The position numbers and the translations under genes are program-made. A stretch of 64,000 bases of DNA, taken from contig WPIO01000014.1 of NCBI GenBank assembly GCA_009760855.2, forward strand, positions 2,469,501 through 2,533,500, in the 5' to 3' direction. Within the stretch, counting starts at the first letter, position 1. Each line of letters opens with the position of its first letter. The notes below the pieces were generated by a model. That model worked only from the letters and a program-made list of their open reading frames with translations. It did not search any database and was not told where the DNA came from. This DNA comes from Cristatella mucedo (Eukaryota > Bryozoa > Phylactolaemata > Cristatellidae). Below are positions 13,101 through 29,640 of this stretch, piece by piece.

Positions 13101-16100
13101 CTATAGCAGGGGATACCATAGTGCTCGATGCTTGGTTTGCTACTTTTCACAAATTACTCTCTCACCATTACCGATGTAATCGCCAAGCAAAGCACAGCAT
13201 AGACTCTTATTTCTATGAGTATGACACATAGCTGTGCCTGTGCTTTGATCCCTCCCCACCTTCCAACACACCAAACTCTCTCAACTCCCTTAATGCATAT
13301 AATGCCGACATTCGCACTTGGATGGCAACAAACTTTTTCAAATTGAATGACGATAAAAAAGGCAACTTACTAGCAGTGGGCAAACCTAGTGTTACTCGGA
13401 AATTGGAAAACCTATCCCTCAAAATGGGCTCCATCGGCATATCTCCTACGGCCTTAGCATAAAATCTGGGTGTCCTGTTCCAAAGTGACCTTTCATTAGA
13501 CCACCACTTCAGTCAAGCCAGCCTACTTTCAGTTGCATGAAGTTGTAAAAACTAACGCCAGCTTAGACAGGGATACTACATCCAAGTTGGCCCATACATT
13601 TGCTACATCCTTTGTTGGCTTGTGTAACTCACTCCTCGTTCGTCGGCTGCCTTGTGCAACAAGGCATTTCCAGTTTGTGCTAAACTCGGGAGCCCGGCTT
13701 GTGTGTCTATGTATCGTAGTTGCCACATTAAACCACTTCTCACCTACCAGTACTGGCTCCTCATCAAGCAGTAGATTTCAAGGCTATGTCACTCACTTTT
13801 AGGTTGCTTCATTCTTTTGCTCTAGCCAACCAATCCGAACTACTTTCCAATCATGCTAGGCAGCATACCATCAGCTCTTCTGACTCAAGTCGTTTAGCCG
13901 GGCCTCGAACTAACCTCAAATCCATTGGAGACCATGCCTTCTTATTCACACGTTCCTAAAGCCAGGAAATCACAACCCCCCCCCCGACTGATGTCACGAC
14001 ATCACCTGACTTGACAACATATAAACACATACTAAGAATGCACCTGTTCCTCATAGTATTTGCTGGGTCCTTGTGGATTGACGTTTGCATGCTTATACAT
14101 ACTCACCTAGTGTTATTCAGAAATTGGAAAGGCTGACTTTCAAAATTGGCTCTGCCAGCATATCTCCAGTTGCATCAGCTCGAAATCTAGGTGTCATATT
14201 CCAAAGCGACCTCTCGTTAGACGACCACATCAGCTCCACAGTCAAATCAGCCTATTTTCAGCTTCATAACATTGCTAAAATTAGGGCTTGTTTAGATAAG
14301 GATACCACGTCCAAGTTGGTCCATGCATTCGTGACATCTCGTCTCGACTTCTGCAACTCACTGCTTACTGGCCTACCAGCATGTGCGATCAGGCGATTGC
14401 AGCTGGTGCAAAACTCTGCAGCTAGGCTTGTCTGCCGTGAGCGTCGCAGTTGCCACATTACTCCACTTCTCGCCGACCTGCACTGGTTACCAGTCAAGCA
14501 ACGGATTGACTTCAAGGTTTTGTCGCTCACTTTTAGGTCTCTTCATTCTATGGCTCCAGCCTATCTTTCAGAGATACTACCCCATCAGGCAAAGCATCGT
14601 ACCACTCGCTTTTCGGAATCCAACAGTCTAGAAATACCTCGTACAAACCTTAAATCCTTTGGAGACCGTGCATTTAGCTCGTATGCTCCCACAGCCTGGA
14701 ACTCCCTCCCGACCTGCATCAGAACATCCCCTGACCTGACCACATTTAAAAGAAACTTAAAAACATACCTATTTAGGACAGCATTTAGTGGGTCCTTGTG
14801 ATTCGTCCTCGATGTGCTTATGCGTGCTGACACTGTTCATGCTGCCACTAACCACATTTGCATGCTGACCCAGTGCATGTAACCCCTAACCATGTTATTC
14901 ATTTTGTTTGTTTTTCAAGCATGATTTTACTTACTATTCTATTGCGTATCACTTTGCAGCAAATGTAAAGCGCCTAGAAAGAGATTAAGTTCTCTGAGGG
15001 CGCTTTATCAAGTGCAATATTATTATTATTATTATTGTGTAAGTTATCGCTGAATATGTTTACATGGTTCTTTTACAGCATACAGAAAGTCCCTAGAAAG
15101 AGTCTGAATTATCTGAGGGCGCTATACAAATACATTATCATTATTTTTTGATAATTTTGTTAAGAAAGGTATGGCAGTGGCCGCGATGGTGACGACTGGT
15201 GAGATCATTACATATTTTCAATCTATCTGCATCTGCCATTCACGTTTCAAACAAAAGACTTGCACTTTCAACGGCCTTTATCGCAGTCTGCATGGCTTTC
15301 CCCTACCTACCTAAAATCATGTCTCTGCCACTGGACAAGGAGACAGACAGGCAGAGAAGGTAGAAACAGAGCAGCAAATAAAAGCAGCAATTAGTGGGCT
15401 GGTGAGACCGGGATAGGCAAAATCAATAAACAGAGGGCGGCAGCGTAAATGAGATGCAACGACTCAATAACCACGGTAGATGAGAGCTACACCAAGTCGG
15501 GCGCGCTTGGGCAGCATGGCGGAAGTGCAAAAACGTGTATGGAGAGTGTGTGAACGGTGAAAGGCAAGAGAGGCGCAAGCAGACGTCCGCGAGTTGGCTT
15601 TCTGGGGCCTGATAGCCCAGGAGGTAAAGTGCTTGCACTTCAAGACCGAGGTCGTGGGTTCGAATCTTGCAGTTGGGTGATCCTTTATTGCCAACTGCAA
15701 GTGGCGGTCACCGCCGATAAGGCTCTTCTGCCAATACGCAAATGAGGCTGTTAAGTCGGCTAGGATTTTTTAGGTGTGCCTGCACGGCACAATTCGCCAG
15801 GCAGGCAAGACTGCTGGACAAGATCAAGCGAGCACTTCGGCAGAGCTTGGCTGTGCCCTGGCATGCACCAAGCCGGAGGCCACATGGCACAGCATATGGC
15901 ACGTGGCCAGTCATAGAGCACGCACCGCTTCCACGGCTTCATGGGCTCCTGGCAGTCATCCGGGCGTCCTAACACGGCAATGAACGCCAAGATCCATGCC
16001 AAGCCAATGAACGTTAGAAAGCAGAGGGCCCTCAACGGGAACACGAACACCAGCATCAGGTAGATCTGCAAGCAAAATGGCAGAGATCACAAACGAGGCT

Positions 16101-16323
16101 TCCCAAGAAAACGCCAGAGCGTCACGACAGGCCAATTCGGGGAAACAGGTAGCAGCGAACGGCTGAGGCCCACGGCGCTTACCCGAAGCCTTTCAAACTT
16201 CGTTGGTCTGAACGTGTACACGAACGGGTCAGCTTCATCTTCAGCACGGTTGCCGTGGCCGCCATTGCTGTACTCTTGGTGATCCAATCCAGTTGTTCGT
16301 GACCTGCTGCTAGCAATGGCCAT
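10145..16323 (-). CDS. LPCAT1/2-like: Lysophosphatidylcholine acyltransferase, LPCAT1/2-like (first 4 exons)
   Basis: Exons on the minus strand: 16183-16323, 15926-16065, 11403-11620, 10145-10318. Each has GT/AG borders and phases 0, 2, 1, 1 fit exactly (224 codons plus one base). Known role of the family: transfers an acyl chain from acyl-CoA to lysophospholipids in ER or lipid-droplet membranes. Exon 1 starts at an ATG and contains DPFVYTF, like the family's NPFV. Exon 2 is a hydrophobic membrane segment. Exon 3 carries the acyltransferase motif I, APHSAFVD (H136 and D141). Exon 4 carries VSRSEAQSRQ and GGWPQVMVFPE, then CLIPFKPG. The family motif III FPEGTC reads FPESIC here, which is unusual and may mean lost or altered activity. 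No later exons (RYPNK block, EF hands) were found to the left, so the gene may run off the window. Orthology between LPCAT1 and LPCAT2 is not decided. Confidence 0.85.
10398..10640 (-). mobile_element. Degenerate L2-A 3' end in LPCAT-like intron 3
   Basis: A weak copy of the L2-A tail. On plus it starts with AATAATAACA and 'GTGTATAGCACCC', then 'TTTTAGGCACTTTATAT', then the untranslated stretch and the 'TTAAATGTCGTCAAGT' coding end. It is much more diverged than the copies in METTL17. Confidence 0.55.
12497..12655 (-). mobile_element. SINE-B copy in LPCAT-like intron 2
   Basis: On the minus strand it has a tRNA-like head with B box 'GGGTTCGAATC' (around 12596-12606), a core containing 'GATCCTTTATTGCC', and the terminus 'GAGGCTGTTGAATCAGCC' (12499-12516). 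It is one of the better preserved SINE-B copies. Confidence 0.75.
13165..14085 (+). mobile_element. L2-A LINE, C-terminal RT and 3' region
   Basis: From 13165 it aligns with the L2-A region around the [11 protein letters not shown] equivalent (here decayed to YEYDT). It then continues through the thumb-like segment (MATNFFKLNDDK, NLGVLFQSD) to the coding end near 14060. It is interrupted by stops and frame changes. It lies in LPCAT-like intron 2, directly before a second copy in the same orientation. Confidence 0.75.
14099..15036 (+). mobile_element. L2-A LINE 3' half with intact tail
   Basis: Contains a 238-codon open frame (14085-14801) covering the C-terminal part of the L2-A reverse transcriptase. 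Landmarks include [50 protein letters not shown] and APTAWNSLP. The 3' untranslated region and a perfect tail hairpin (14967-15006) follow, then (ATT)n. This is the least mutated coding segment of the family here apart from 48400-51927. A second, decayed tail follows at 15050-15150. Confidence 0.85.
14967..15006 (+). other. L2-A 3' tail hairpin (reference copy)
   Basis: AAAGCGCC at 14967-14974 pairs with GGCGCTTT at 14999-15006 (8 bp). Inside it, AGAGA at 14980-14984 pairs with TCTCT at 14991-14995, closing a TTAAGT loop. In the transcript this is a two-storey stem-loop just before the ATT tail. In L2-type LINEs the 3' end is the part recognised by the reverse transcriptase. Confidence 0.85.
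15600..15765 (+). mobile_element. SINE-B copy, complete-looking
   Basis: The tRNA-like head has A box TAGCCCAGGAGG (15612-15623) and B box GGTTCGAATC (15657-15666). The body follows with 'GATCCTTTATTGCCAAC' and 'GGCGGTCACCGCCGATAAGG', and the terminus 'GAGGCTGTTAAGTCGGC'. It is the best consensus for SINE-B in the window and lies in LPCAT-like intron 2. Confidence 0.8.
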
Positions 16324-17904
16324 GCTCCGTCGCTAAGCGAGCTGACTGAGCGAGATGCTACCCGGGGCGCCTGCAGACGAGATACGGCATTTCTCAACGA
16401 GCAGGACAGTCGGTGGCGACCGCCCGAGAGGTAACGCTAACGACGGAAGCAAGCTCGCGCAGCCCGCGGCTCGAGAATCTGCACCAGGAACGATATAGCC
16501 TGCCCGCTCGCCATATTTTCCGCTCTCTAACACGCCAGAAGCCCGACATGATAAGACAGGGCTACGAGCCGTCCCTCCATGTCCAGCCCCCGTGACAAGG
16601 GTGCAGGGGCTTTCGCGGGCCATTCCAAACGTAAAGGCGTCGGAAAATTTCCACCAAAGAAACGCACGGGGTTTACTCAAAGGATGCAGGGCCTGTAGTC
16701 CAAGCAGGGACAGTCGTGTGGCAAGCAGGGCTTCGTGACGTAACCAACGCGCTGCGGTGGCCTCTGCAGTACTGACCTTAGGCCACAAAATTGGGCACGT
16801 AACGGCGCTAGTTCTGGCTGGAGACGCGAAGAAAATTACCGATAAACCCTGAGCCTTTGATCACGGCCAGCGAGTTCTAGGTGCAGCCCCAATTCATGCA
16901 GATATGCGGACGGTAACGCAACACGGCTGCAATAAAGAACGCCTATATCTTAGTACAAATCTACAAATCCGCATTCGTAGCGTAGGGCAATGAAATCAAC
17001 AGCCACAGAGGACTCAGAGTGTCCAGCACCAGCCATACTGTATAACAACTCGAAGATCGACGCCCTGAGCATCACATAACTGCCTAGGTCAAAGCCTCGA
17101 GCGCAGCAGCGTGAGCATCGGGTGAGTTGCACATTCTATGCCGCCTAACAATACATTATCTAAAAAATTCTTATTAACCACATTAAAGAGCCACGAATAA
17201 TACACCTCAATTCATGAGCCGCTTATGACACTGGCAGACATAATCTGGCTGATTGATGTATGCCACGGTTTCAACGGAGCCCGCCGTCGCCAAGGATGGA
17301 GCTGCCGGAGACGAAAACGGCGGCTCACGTGCCGCATCCTTACGTTCCTGGCCCAAAGATACCTCTAAAGCCATTTATTACCTGGCCTTATGGTGAGCTA
17401 GCAACCTTCGCTCCTAGGGAACCTGCCCCTAGGCACGCGACACAGTTCAACCTCGGCCGGGCCGCGACGCACGCCCCACAACCGGAAGCAACATAAGCAG
17501 CGCCGGTTCCGGTTTTCGGGGTCCGCGTGCCAGCGACCGTCCGCTGGCCTGCCGAGTGTCGCTCTCAACTGCGGTTTCAGCGCTTACCTGATTTGCGCGT
17601 GCAGTCATGTTTTTCATGCCGATGAGGCGCTTCCCCTGGGTAAGTCCGACCTTACACGGTTGAGGCCAGCTTAATACGGGTATCCATTTCTGCAACCGAC
17701 ATTTAGCGTTGAGCGAGAAGCCCACCGCTTCTTTCGACATGCTTGCGACCTCTTGACTGCCTCGATAGACGTAGTGGCTGTGTCCACACCATCCGCACGT
17801 GAATTTAGCGCCGCCGACCGGGGTCCGAGCGCGACCGGGCCCCACGTGTGGCATCGTAGCGTGGCGCCGCTCCCTGTCCACTTCAACCATTCGAACGTGC
17901 TTCC
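16324..17904. promoter_or_regulatory. GC-rich region upstream of the LPCAT-like gene
   Basis: This interval begins at the ATG of the LPCAT-like gene and is richer in G+C and CpG than the flanking DNA, as expected for a promoter and 5' untranslated region. It also holds a minus-strand open frame (17583-17911) that ends at a good donor (CAG then GTAAGC). I see no homology in it. No TATA box was assigned. Confidence 0.35.
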
Positions 17905-17985
17905 TTTGCATCAGATGTAAAGCGCCTAGAAAGAGATTGAGTTCTCTGAGGGCGCTTTATCAAGTTTATTATTATTATTATTATC
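17905..17985 (+). mobile_element. L2-A tail-only fragment
   Basis: Only the terminal hairpin (AAAGCGCC at about 17918, GGCGCTTT at about 17950) and (ATT)n are present. It is an extreme 5' truncation, comparable to the fragment at 49685. Confidence 0.85.
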
Positions 17986-18339
17986 TGCGCTAGGCTCCAT
18001 TAAGATACGAGGCCCGAGAGAATGCCGACGCCCCATCCCTACACTCTTACGTTAAACGGCTGCTCAGCTGCCGGGGTGGGGGAACCCCGGTCAAGTGGTC
18101 CGTCGTCTCACATTTCTCAGTGCTGCTTCCGAGCGTACTGCTTGTTTGAGTCGGCTTGGCACGCTCTGGCGTTCGCTTGTCTTCGTGTAAAAAAAATGTG
18201 TCGCGTTGCGAATCCACTGAGATTTGAAGTGCCGCTACGCATGTGCTTATGTATTGGCAAAACTGGCTTCATCCATATACTGGGAATTATTGCTTCTAGA
18301 CACGAGCCCAGCGCGTTCAGACGGAAGCATCGCATTATG

Positions 18340-18388
18340 ATAATAATAGGGATAAAAATAAAAAGCCTTAGTCCTCTAAGAGAAATAA

Positions 18389-18467
<79 letters not shown>

Positions 18468-18500
18468 CACTTTACATTTGCTGGAAAGAAAGCATTTTAA
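18340..18500 (-). mobile_element. L2-A tail split by a CT expansion
   Basis: Left of the CT tract, plus-strand GATAATAATAG and a decayed CTCTAAGAGAAATAAGG correspond to the (ATT)n and distal hairpin arm. Right of it, GGCACTTTACATTTGCTG corresponds to the proximal arm. The CT tract sits where the consensus reads AATCTCTTTCTAGG. Confidence 0.7.
18391..18464. repeat. (CT)n microsatellite
   Basis: A pure 74-bp CT tract within the L2-A tail described above. Confidence 0.97.
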
Positions 18501-18519
18501 TTGGTTTGTGATCATGTTG

Positions 18520-21305
18520 CGACATCACACCACTTTTCGCCGACCTGCACTGGCTCCCAGTCAAGCGATGTATCGACTTCGAGTTTCTATCACTCACTTT
18601 TAGGTCCCTTAATTCTCTGGCTCCAATCTACCTCTCAGAACCAACCCCCCCCCCCCCCCCGCTAGGCATCGTTACACATTCCTCGCTCAATTTCAATCCA
18701 TTTGTAGTCCCCTCGGAGCAGTCTTTGAAATCTCTTGTGTCAAGTCTGTCCGACAAAAAGCTGCCAATGGGGGGCAGTAATTATCGCCTATCAGGTACCA
18801 AGTCCTCCTTTACCTCAGATTTATCTTATCTCATTTCGGTTCTGTGTGCAAGAAATCGATCGTTTCTCGTTATGGGTGATTTTGAAATTCATTTCGACGA
18901 CTTAACTGACTTTCTAAGTGCCGAATTTTTTCGTGCACAAACTGACTCTTTTTTTGTGGTTCATGTGCATGACCTCACTCACAACAAGGTCCACTCAAAC
19001 ACTCGATCAAATATTGCCTGTCAAGTGTTTGCTATTATTCCCTATTATTTTTTTTACAAAATTCTGCTCATCTGACCATGTGGATCTCATTAAGTCTACA
19101 GTGTATGCCCTCATCCAAAATCATCAGTGAATCCTGAAACCTTAAGAACCTTGACATCGTTGCTGTCAGGGTGAAAACATCTTAGCTCCTTCTGCTCAAT
19201 CTCCCTACCGACCTGTCATCATTGATTGAATGCTACAACACGATATTGGCTGACATGCTTGAACGAGTTTGCACCTCTGACTAAGCACTCCATCCGCCCT
19301 CGCCAAGATGGCCTATGGTTTACGGCAGACATTGGACTAGTTAGGTCTGCTAAGCAAGCTTGAGAAAGCATACAAAAGATCAGGACTGGCTATCCATCGT
19401 CAACCATACGAAGACTGCTGTAGATCATACCAGTCGACCCTAGCTAAGGCCAAGTCTAGCTTCTACAAAACATCGAATCAGAGATGCACAATCCAAACAT
19501 GCTGATGTCTACTATCAACCATCTCCTTAACCGCTCCCAGGTTAGCTCCTTACCTAGTGATCACAGTGATGACCTAGTCGATTGCTTTTCTAGCTTCTTT
19601 GTCAACAAAATAGACCAGATCAGAGAGTGTGGCCCTAAGGTAGCAGCATATCTTCTGGACTCATGTCCCTCAATAGCATCAACACAGGACTTCCGTCCCT
19701 CAATTATATGCATTATCTCAATGTCTACATTCAAGGAGGCCACGAATGACCTTATCCTGGAATCCATCTCCTAGTCAAAGAAGACTACTAGTCCTCTAAA
19801 CTTTATGGCCACTGTCATTGACTTCGACGATTTGTAGATCTGCTGCTGTCATACATAACTAACATTAAAAATATGTCCTCAGCCTCACCCCCTACCTGCC
19901 TTTCAAAAAGGTTTTAGTTAGGCCACTAATTAAGACAGCAACACTAGACCGGGAGGACTTGAGCAGCGTCTCCATTCTACTGTTCCTATCAAAGGCACTG
20001 GAATGAGTTGTGGCAGACTAGCTGAACTCTTAGGAATGCAGACTTGGGAAAGTGTCTTTGCTTGTTTTGCTTGATCTTTCGGCAGCATTTCATGCAATTG
20101 ATTTAAGTCCTTGAAAGCCTTTCATCTCGCCAGGGCATCACTGCACGGCACTGCAATGGTACAGGTCCTATCTCGTTGGGAGACCCGAGTATAGACATGA
20201 ACAGATAAAGATCATCCGAAGAATCACTGAAGTACAAGGTACCTCAGGGCTCTGTACGTACTCCGTTTCTTTTAACAGTGTATAACTAACTTCCCTCTAG
20301 CCGATGATTGTCAAGCACAGTCTAGTCTCTCACTTCTATGCAGACGGCACTCTGTTGTGCCTTTGCTTAGATCCCTCCCAGCCCTGCAGTATGTTGAATT
20401 CTCTACATACCCTTGCTGCATGTATTGCTGCCATGCACACATGGATGGCAACAAACTCAAATTAAATGACGATAGAACTAACTGAGCAGTAATGGGCAAA
20501 CCAAGTGGCTCAAAATCGGCTCCTCTAGTATATCTTCTGTTGATTCTGCATGTAATCTAGGTATGTGGCTCCAAAGTGACCTTTCACTAGATGACCACAT
20601 CAGCTCCACAGACAAGTCTGCCTACTTTCAGCTGCATTGCATTGCTAAAATTCGTGCTTGCTTAGAAAGTAATACTACATCCAAATCGATCCATGCAAAA
20701 TCAGGCACTTACAGTTGATGGAAAACTCTGATGCTAGGCTTGTCTGTCGTGAGCATCTTTGCAGTCACCACATCACACCAGTTCTCTCTGACCTGCACTG
20801 GCTCCCAATCAAGCAGCAAATCGACTTCAAAGTTTGTATCACTTACTTTTAGGTCCTTCATCCTTTGTCTCCAGGCTTCCTATGAGAACTACTCCGCAAT
20901 CAGACCAAGCATTGTATGAACCGTTGCTCTGACTTAAATCGTTTGCTATACCTTGTACAAACCTCAAAACCTTCGGATACCATGTCTTTCATGCATATGC
21001 TCCCAAAGCCTGGAACTCACTCCCGACTGACGTCACGACATCCCTTGACATGACAACACTTAAAAAGAGACTTAAAACGCACCTGTTTGTTACAGCATTT
21101 AGCAGGTCCTTGTGATTCATCCTTTGTGTGCTTATGCATGCTGACACTGTGCCTGCTGCTACTAATCATATCTATATGTTGACCCTGTGCAGGTTACATC
21201 TAACAATATTGTGCTTGATGACATTTCGAATGTTACCACTAATCACATGGTCATGCTTTCTTTACAGCATCTGTGAAGTGCCTAGAAAGAGATTCAGTTC
21301 TATGA
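18520..21305 (+). mobile_element. L2-A LINE, decayed, endonuclease to tail
   Basis: A short C-terminal fragment (18520-18645) and a poly-C tract precede a longer copy from about 18690. The longer copy contains the endonuclease blocks [25 protein letters not shown] with the GDFNIHFD equivalent altered to GDFEIHFD. It then has the linker (MLMSTINHLLNRSQVSS), a reverse-transcriptase domain full of frameshifts, and the 3' region, ending in a hairpin interrupted by a SINE at 21306. Many stops make it clearly inactive. Confidence 0.8.
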
Positions 21306-21446
21306 GTAAACTTAATTCATTTGTATAGCGAAAGAACAAGAGAACCTTATCTCTATTCAGGCGCTTTACATGTGCCTCGGGGCTCGAGCCCACGACCTCA
21401 GCCAGACCTTGGTCGGGGCGAGCACCTTAACTGCTGGACCAAACCA
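21306..21446 (-). mobile_element. SINE-A copy inserted in an L2-A tail
   Basis: The minus strand carries a tRNA-like head (TGGTCCAGCAGTTAAGG, B box GGGCTCGAGCCCC) followed by a hairpin tail like that of L2-A and an ATT-poor end. The host L2-A tail resumes right after it: TTCAGTTCTATGAG to the left and TTCAGTTCTCTAAG to the right form a 14-bp near-perfect target-site duplication. Confidence 0.8.
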
Positions 21447-21529
21447 GTTCAGTTCTCTAAGGGCAATATACAAATGTTTGTTTTGTTATTAGTATTATTA
21501 CCACCAGCTTTTTTTGAATCAAATCGTAT

Positions 21530-21835
21530 AGGTACTCCTCGTACGAACCTTAATCTTTTGTAGACCGTGCCTTTAGTTCGTATGCTCCTAAAGCCTGGAA
21601 CTCACTCCCAACTGATGTCACGACATCCCCTGACTTGACATTTAAAAGGAAGCTAAAGATGCCCCTGTTTATGGCAGCATTTAGCGCGTCCCTGTGATCT
21701 GATCATTGTGTGCTTTTTTGTGCTGACACTGTGCATGCTACCACTAACCATTTGATCAGGCTTCCTTTGTAGCATATTAAAATGCGTAGAAAGAGTTCTG
21801 TGAGGGTGCTATACAAATGTGTTATTATTATTATG
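21530..21835 (+). mobile_element. L2-A LINE 3' end
   Basis: Starts in the coding end (GGTACTCCTCGTACGAACC, AAAGCCTGGAACTCACTCCC). It continues through the untranslated region and a degraded hairpin to TTATTATTATTATG. It is 5'-truncated. Confidence 0.75.
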
Positions 21836-22144
21836 TGCATGATTCCAGCAAGCATGAGCACACATAAAGGCCGATTTGCATGAACAAAGTGAGTGAAATG
21901 AAGACCGAGTGGAATTTTAGCTTTTTTTAATGGCGATTGTATTGCATCAGTCGATATGATGCACAGTTAATAACTTTCTGAACGAATGCTGCCACGAAGA
22001 TTTGTCCTGGTTTTTACTATTTTGAAATTCCTCATGCTAGGTGGGTTTTGAGGACAGCTTCCTCAAATGCCGATTCATTGACTAGGTCAAAGAGATAGTT
22101 ACTGCTTCAAGCTCCGGCTGCATCCGGTGTTTCAAGTTGCTGTA

Positions 22145-22321
<177 letters not shown>

Positions 22322-22847
22322 TATGCTGTGTCACATCAAAGGCTGACCGGCACATTTTCTTATCCAACTGCTTACTACTTATACTTGTAAAAATGTACGT
22401 GACCACCGCAAACTGAGTTCACACTTCTCTGTTTCTATGTAGCTGCTTCCTTAATGAGGCTACCATTTCTGCTGTACTTCCTGGTAGTTGCCTTCTCTTT
22501 ACCCCACTCCTCGAAAGCAGAGGGGCACAGAGGTTGCACACTGGTCCCACAAACACTGGCAGCTCTTCTTGCTGGTGTTCTGGCAGCAGTCAGTGCATGC
22601 TCGTGCTAAGGCATCCTAGTCGTTGTTATATGCCTGCGGTGTCACGTTTGTTGCAAGCTCACTGTAGATATCTGCATTTTCTGAAATGATTTCTTGCAGT
22701 CAGCATTAAAAAAAGTCTTGCAGACCCCTGCCTATTTGTATTTCCCTGGTCGGCTGCTTTGCATCCAGCTCGTCATCGTAACTGCCGTTTTTTTGTTTAC
22801 TATTCCTTAGTTCTACCGTGGAGTTAATAATCATCATAAAAATACAT

Positions 22848-23102
22848 TTATAGCATCGTAATGGAACCGAATCTCTTTCTAGGCACTTCACTTATGCTGA
22901 AAAGTTAGTGTCAGTTGACTAGCATTCGCAATTTCAGAATATTCAGACGTACAAAAAAGGACAAAGGAGATGGCTACATTTATATAGCAACCTAATAGAA
23001 CCCTCTTTCTAGGCACTAAGCTTATACTGAAAAGTTAGCATGTCAGTTGACTATTCACAATTCCGTAACACTCAGACACACGAAAAGGACAAAGGAGGTG
23101 GC
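22848..23102 (-). repeat. Tandem pair of L2-like tail fragments
   Basis: Two units of about 125-130 bp, 22848-22972 and 22973-23102. Both contain CTTTCTAGGCACT, ATGCTGAAAAGTTAG or ATACTGAAAAGTTAG, GTCAGTTGACTA and GGACAAAGGAG. Both look like decayed LINE tails in minus orientation, duplicated head to tail. The second unit ends about 260 bp before the zinc-finger start codon. Confidence 0.65.
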
Positions 23103-23364
23103 AATTTTGTTGGCGTGTTCAGCTCGCCTACGTTTTACCTTTTTTTTGCGCTTGCAGAGCATTTCGGCCCAAGAGCAGTGCAAAAGCTGAAGGAAGGGGA
23201 CACTGGGGCCACGCAGCTGGCGAACGAGCTGTCTGCTCGCTAGCTTTCGCAGCTGCCCGAGAAGGATCCTCTCTCGTTAGCTCGCAGCTGCCGCCGTGCT
23301 TACGGCAGAAGAAGCTGTAGCTGCAGCAGCCTGCCATTTTTTATGGTTGCCTGACATCGCCAGA

Positions 23365-28929
<5,565 letters not shown>

Positions 28930-29401
28930 ATTTAGGCGGCGGCCGACGGTGCCATGTGCGCAGCAGCTGACGTAGTGGCGTCGGCTGCACCGGCACCAGT
29001 GTAGCGACTCCTGCTGGCTTCCTGCTCCCCATCCCCTTAGGGGACGAGGCCGGTGCAGGCGCAGTGTGGCACCTCGAAGCCCCGGCAGTGCCAATACCTT
29101 GCACTACACTAAATGCTTGTGGAGTTGGCTCTTTATTCTGCCTGTGTATCGTTGCTGCTGTCGGGAACCTCTTTCTGTCGCCGTCTTTCTTTGCTCATTT
29201 TCAGTGCCTATGTACCGAAACACGGAGGGTGTGACCTGAAGAAGCACCCAGGAGTTTTTTCTTTTGCCGAACACTTAATCGTATACAGAGCATCGCTGAC
29301 TGCTGTGCACCACTGAAGGATCTTACCTAGAAAAGTCTTGATAGAAATTATTCGGTCGAGTTGACCGGGCTCCCGTGCTTTGCTCTTGGATCGGTCGATC
29401 C
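28930..29401. other. 3' flank of the zinc-finger gene
   Basis: Probable 3' untranslated region of the zinc-finger gene. No canonical AATAAA was seen. The nearest variant is an ATTAAA near 29532, beyond the SINE. Confidence 0.35.
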
Positions 29402-29530
29402 AATTCAGTAGTTGGTTTGGCCCAGTGATTAAGGTGCTCGCCGGCCGAGGTCGAGGGTTCGAGCCCTGTGGCATATATGAAGCGCCTGAATAGAGATTAA
29501 GTTATCTTAGGGCGCTATACAAATGAGTCA
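29402..29530 (+). mobile_element. SINE-A copy
   Basis: The tRNA-like head has A box TTGGCCCAGTGATTAAGG and B box GGTTCGAGCCC (29456-29466). It is followed by the hairpin tail GAAGCGCC ... GGGCGCTATAC. The outer stem AGCGCC/GGCGCT is retained. Confidence 0.85.
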
Positions 29531-29544
29531 TTTATGATTTATTA

Positions 29545-29640
29545 AAGTCACAAAGACAGCAGTAGTTACGCTGGAGATTTTTCTATAGCGCACTTACAGC
29601 CTATGCGGCATATAGAAATGAGGTATGAAAGAGCAAAGCT
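29545..29640 (-). mobile_element. LINE-B 3' tail fragment
   Basis: Plus-strand TTTTTCTATAGCGCACTTACAGCCTA matches the LINE-B terminus (GTTTTGTATAGCACACTTACAG at 46390). The rest is too decayed to follow. Confidence 0.5.
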
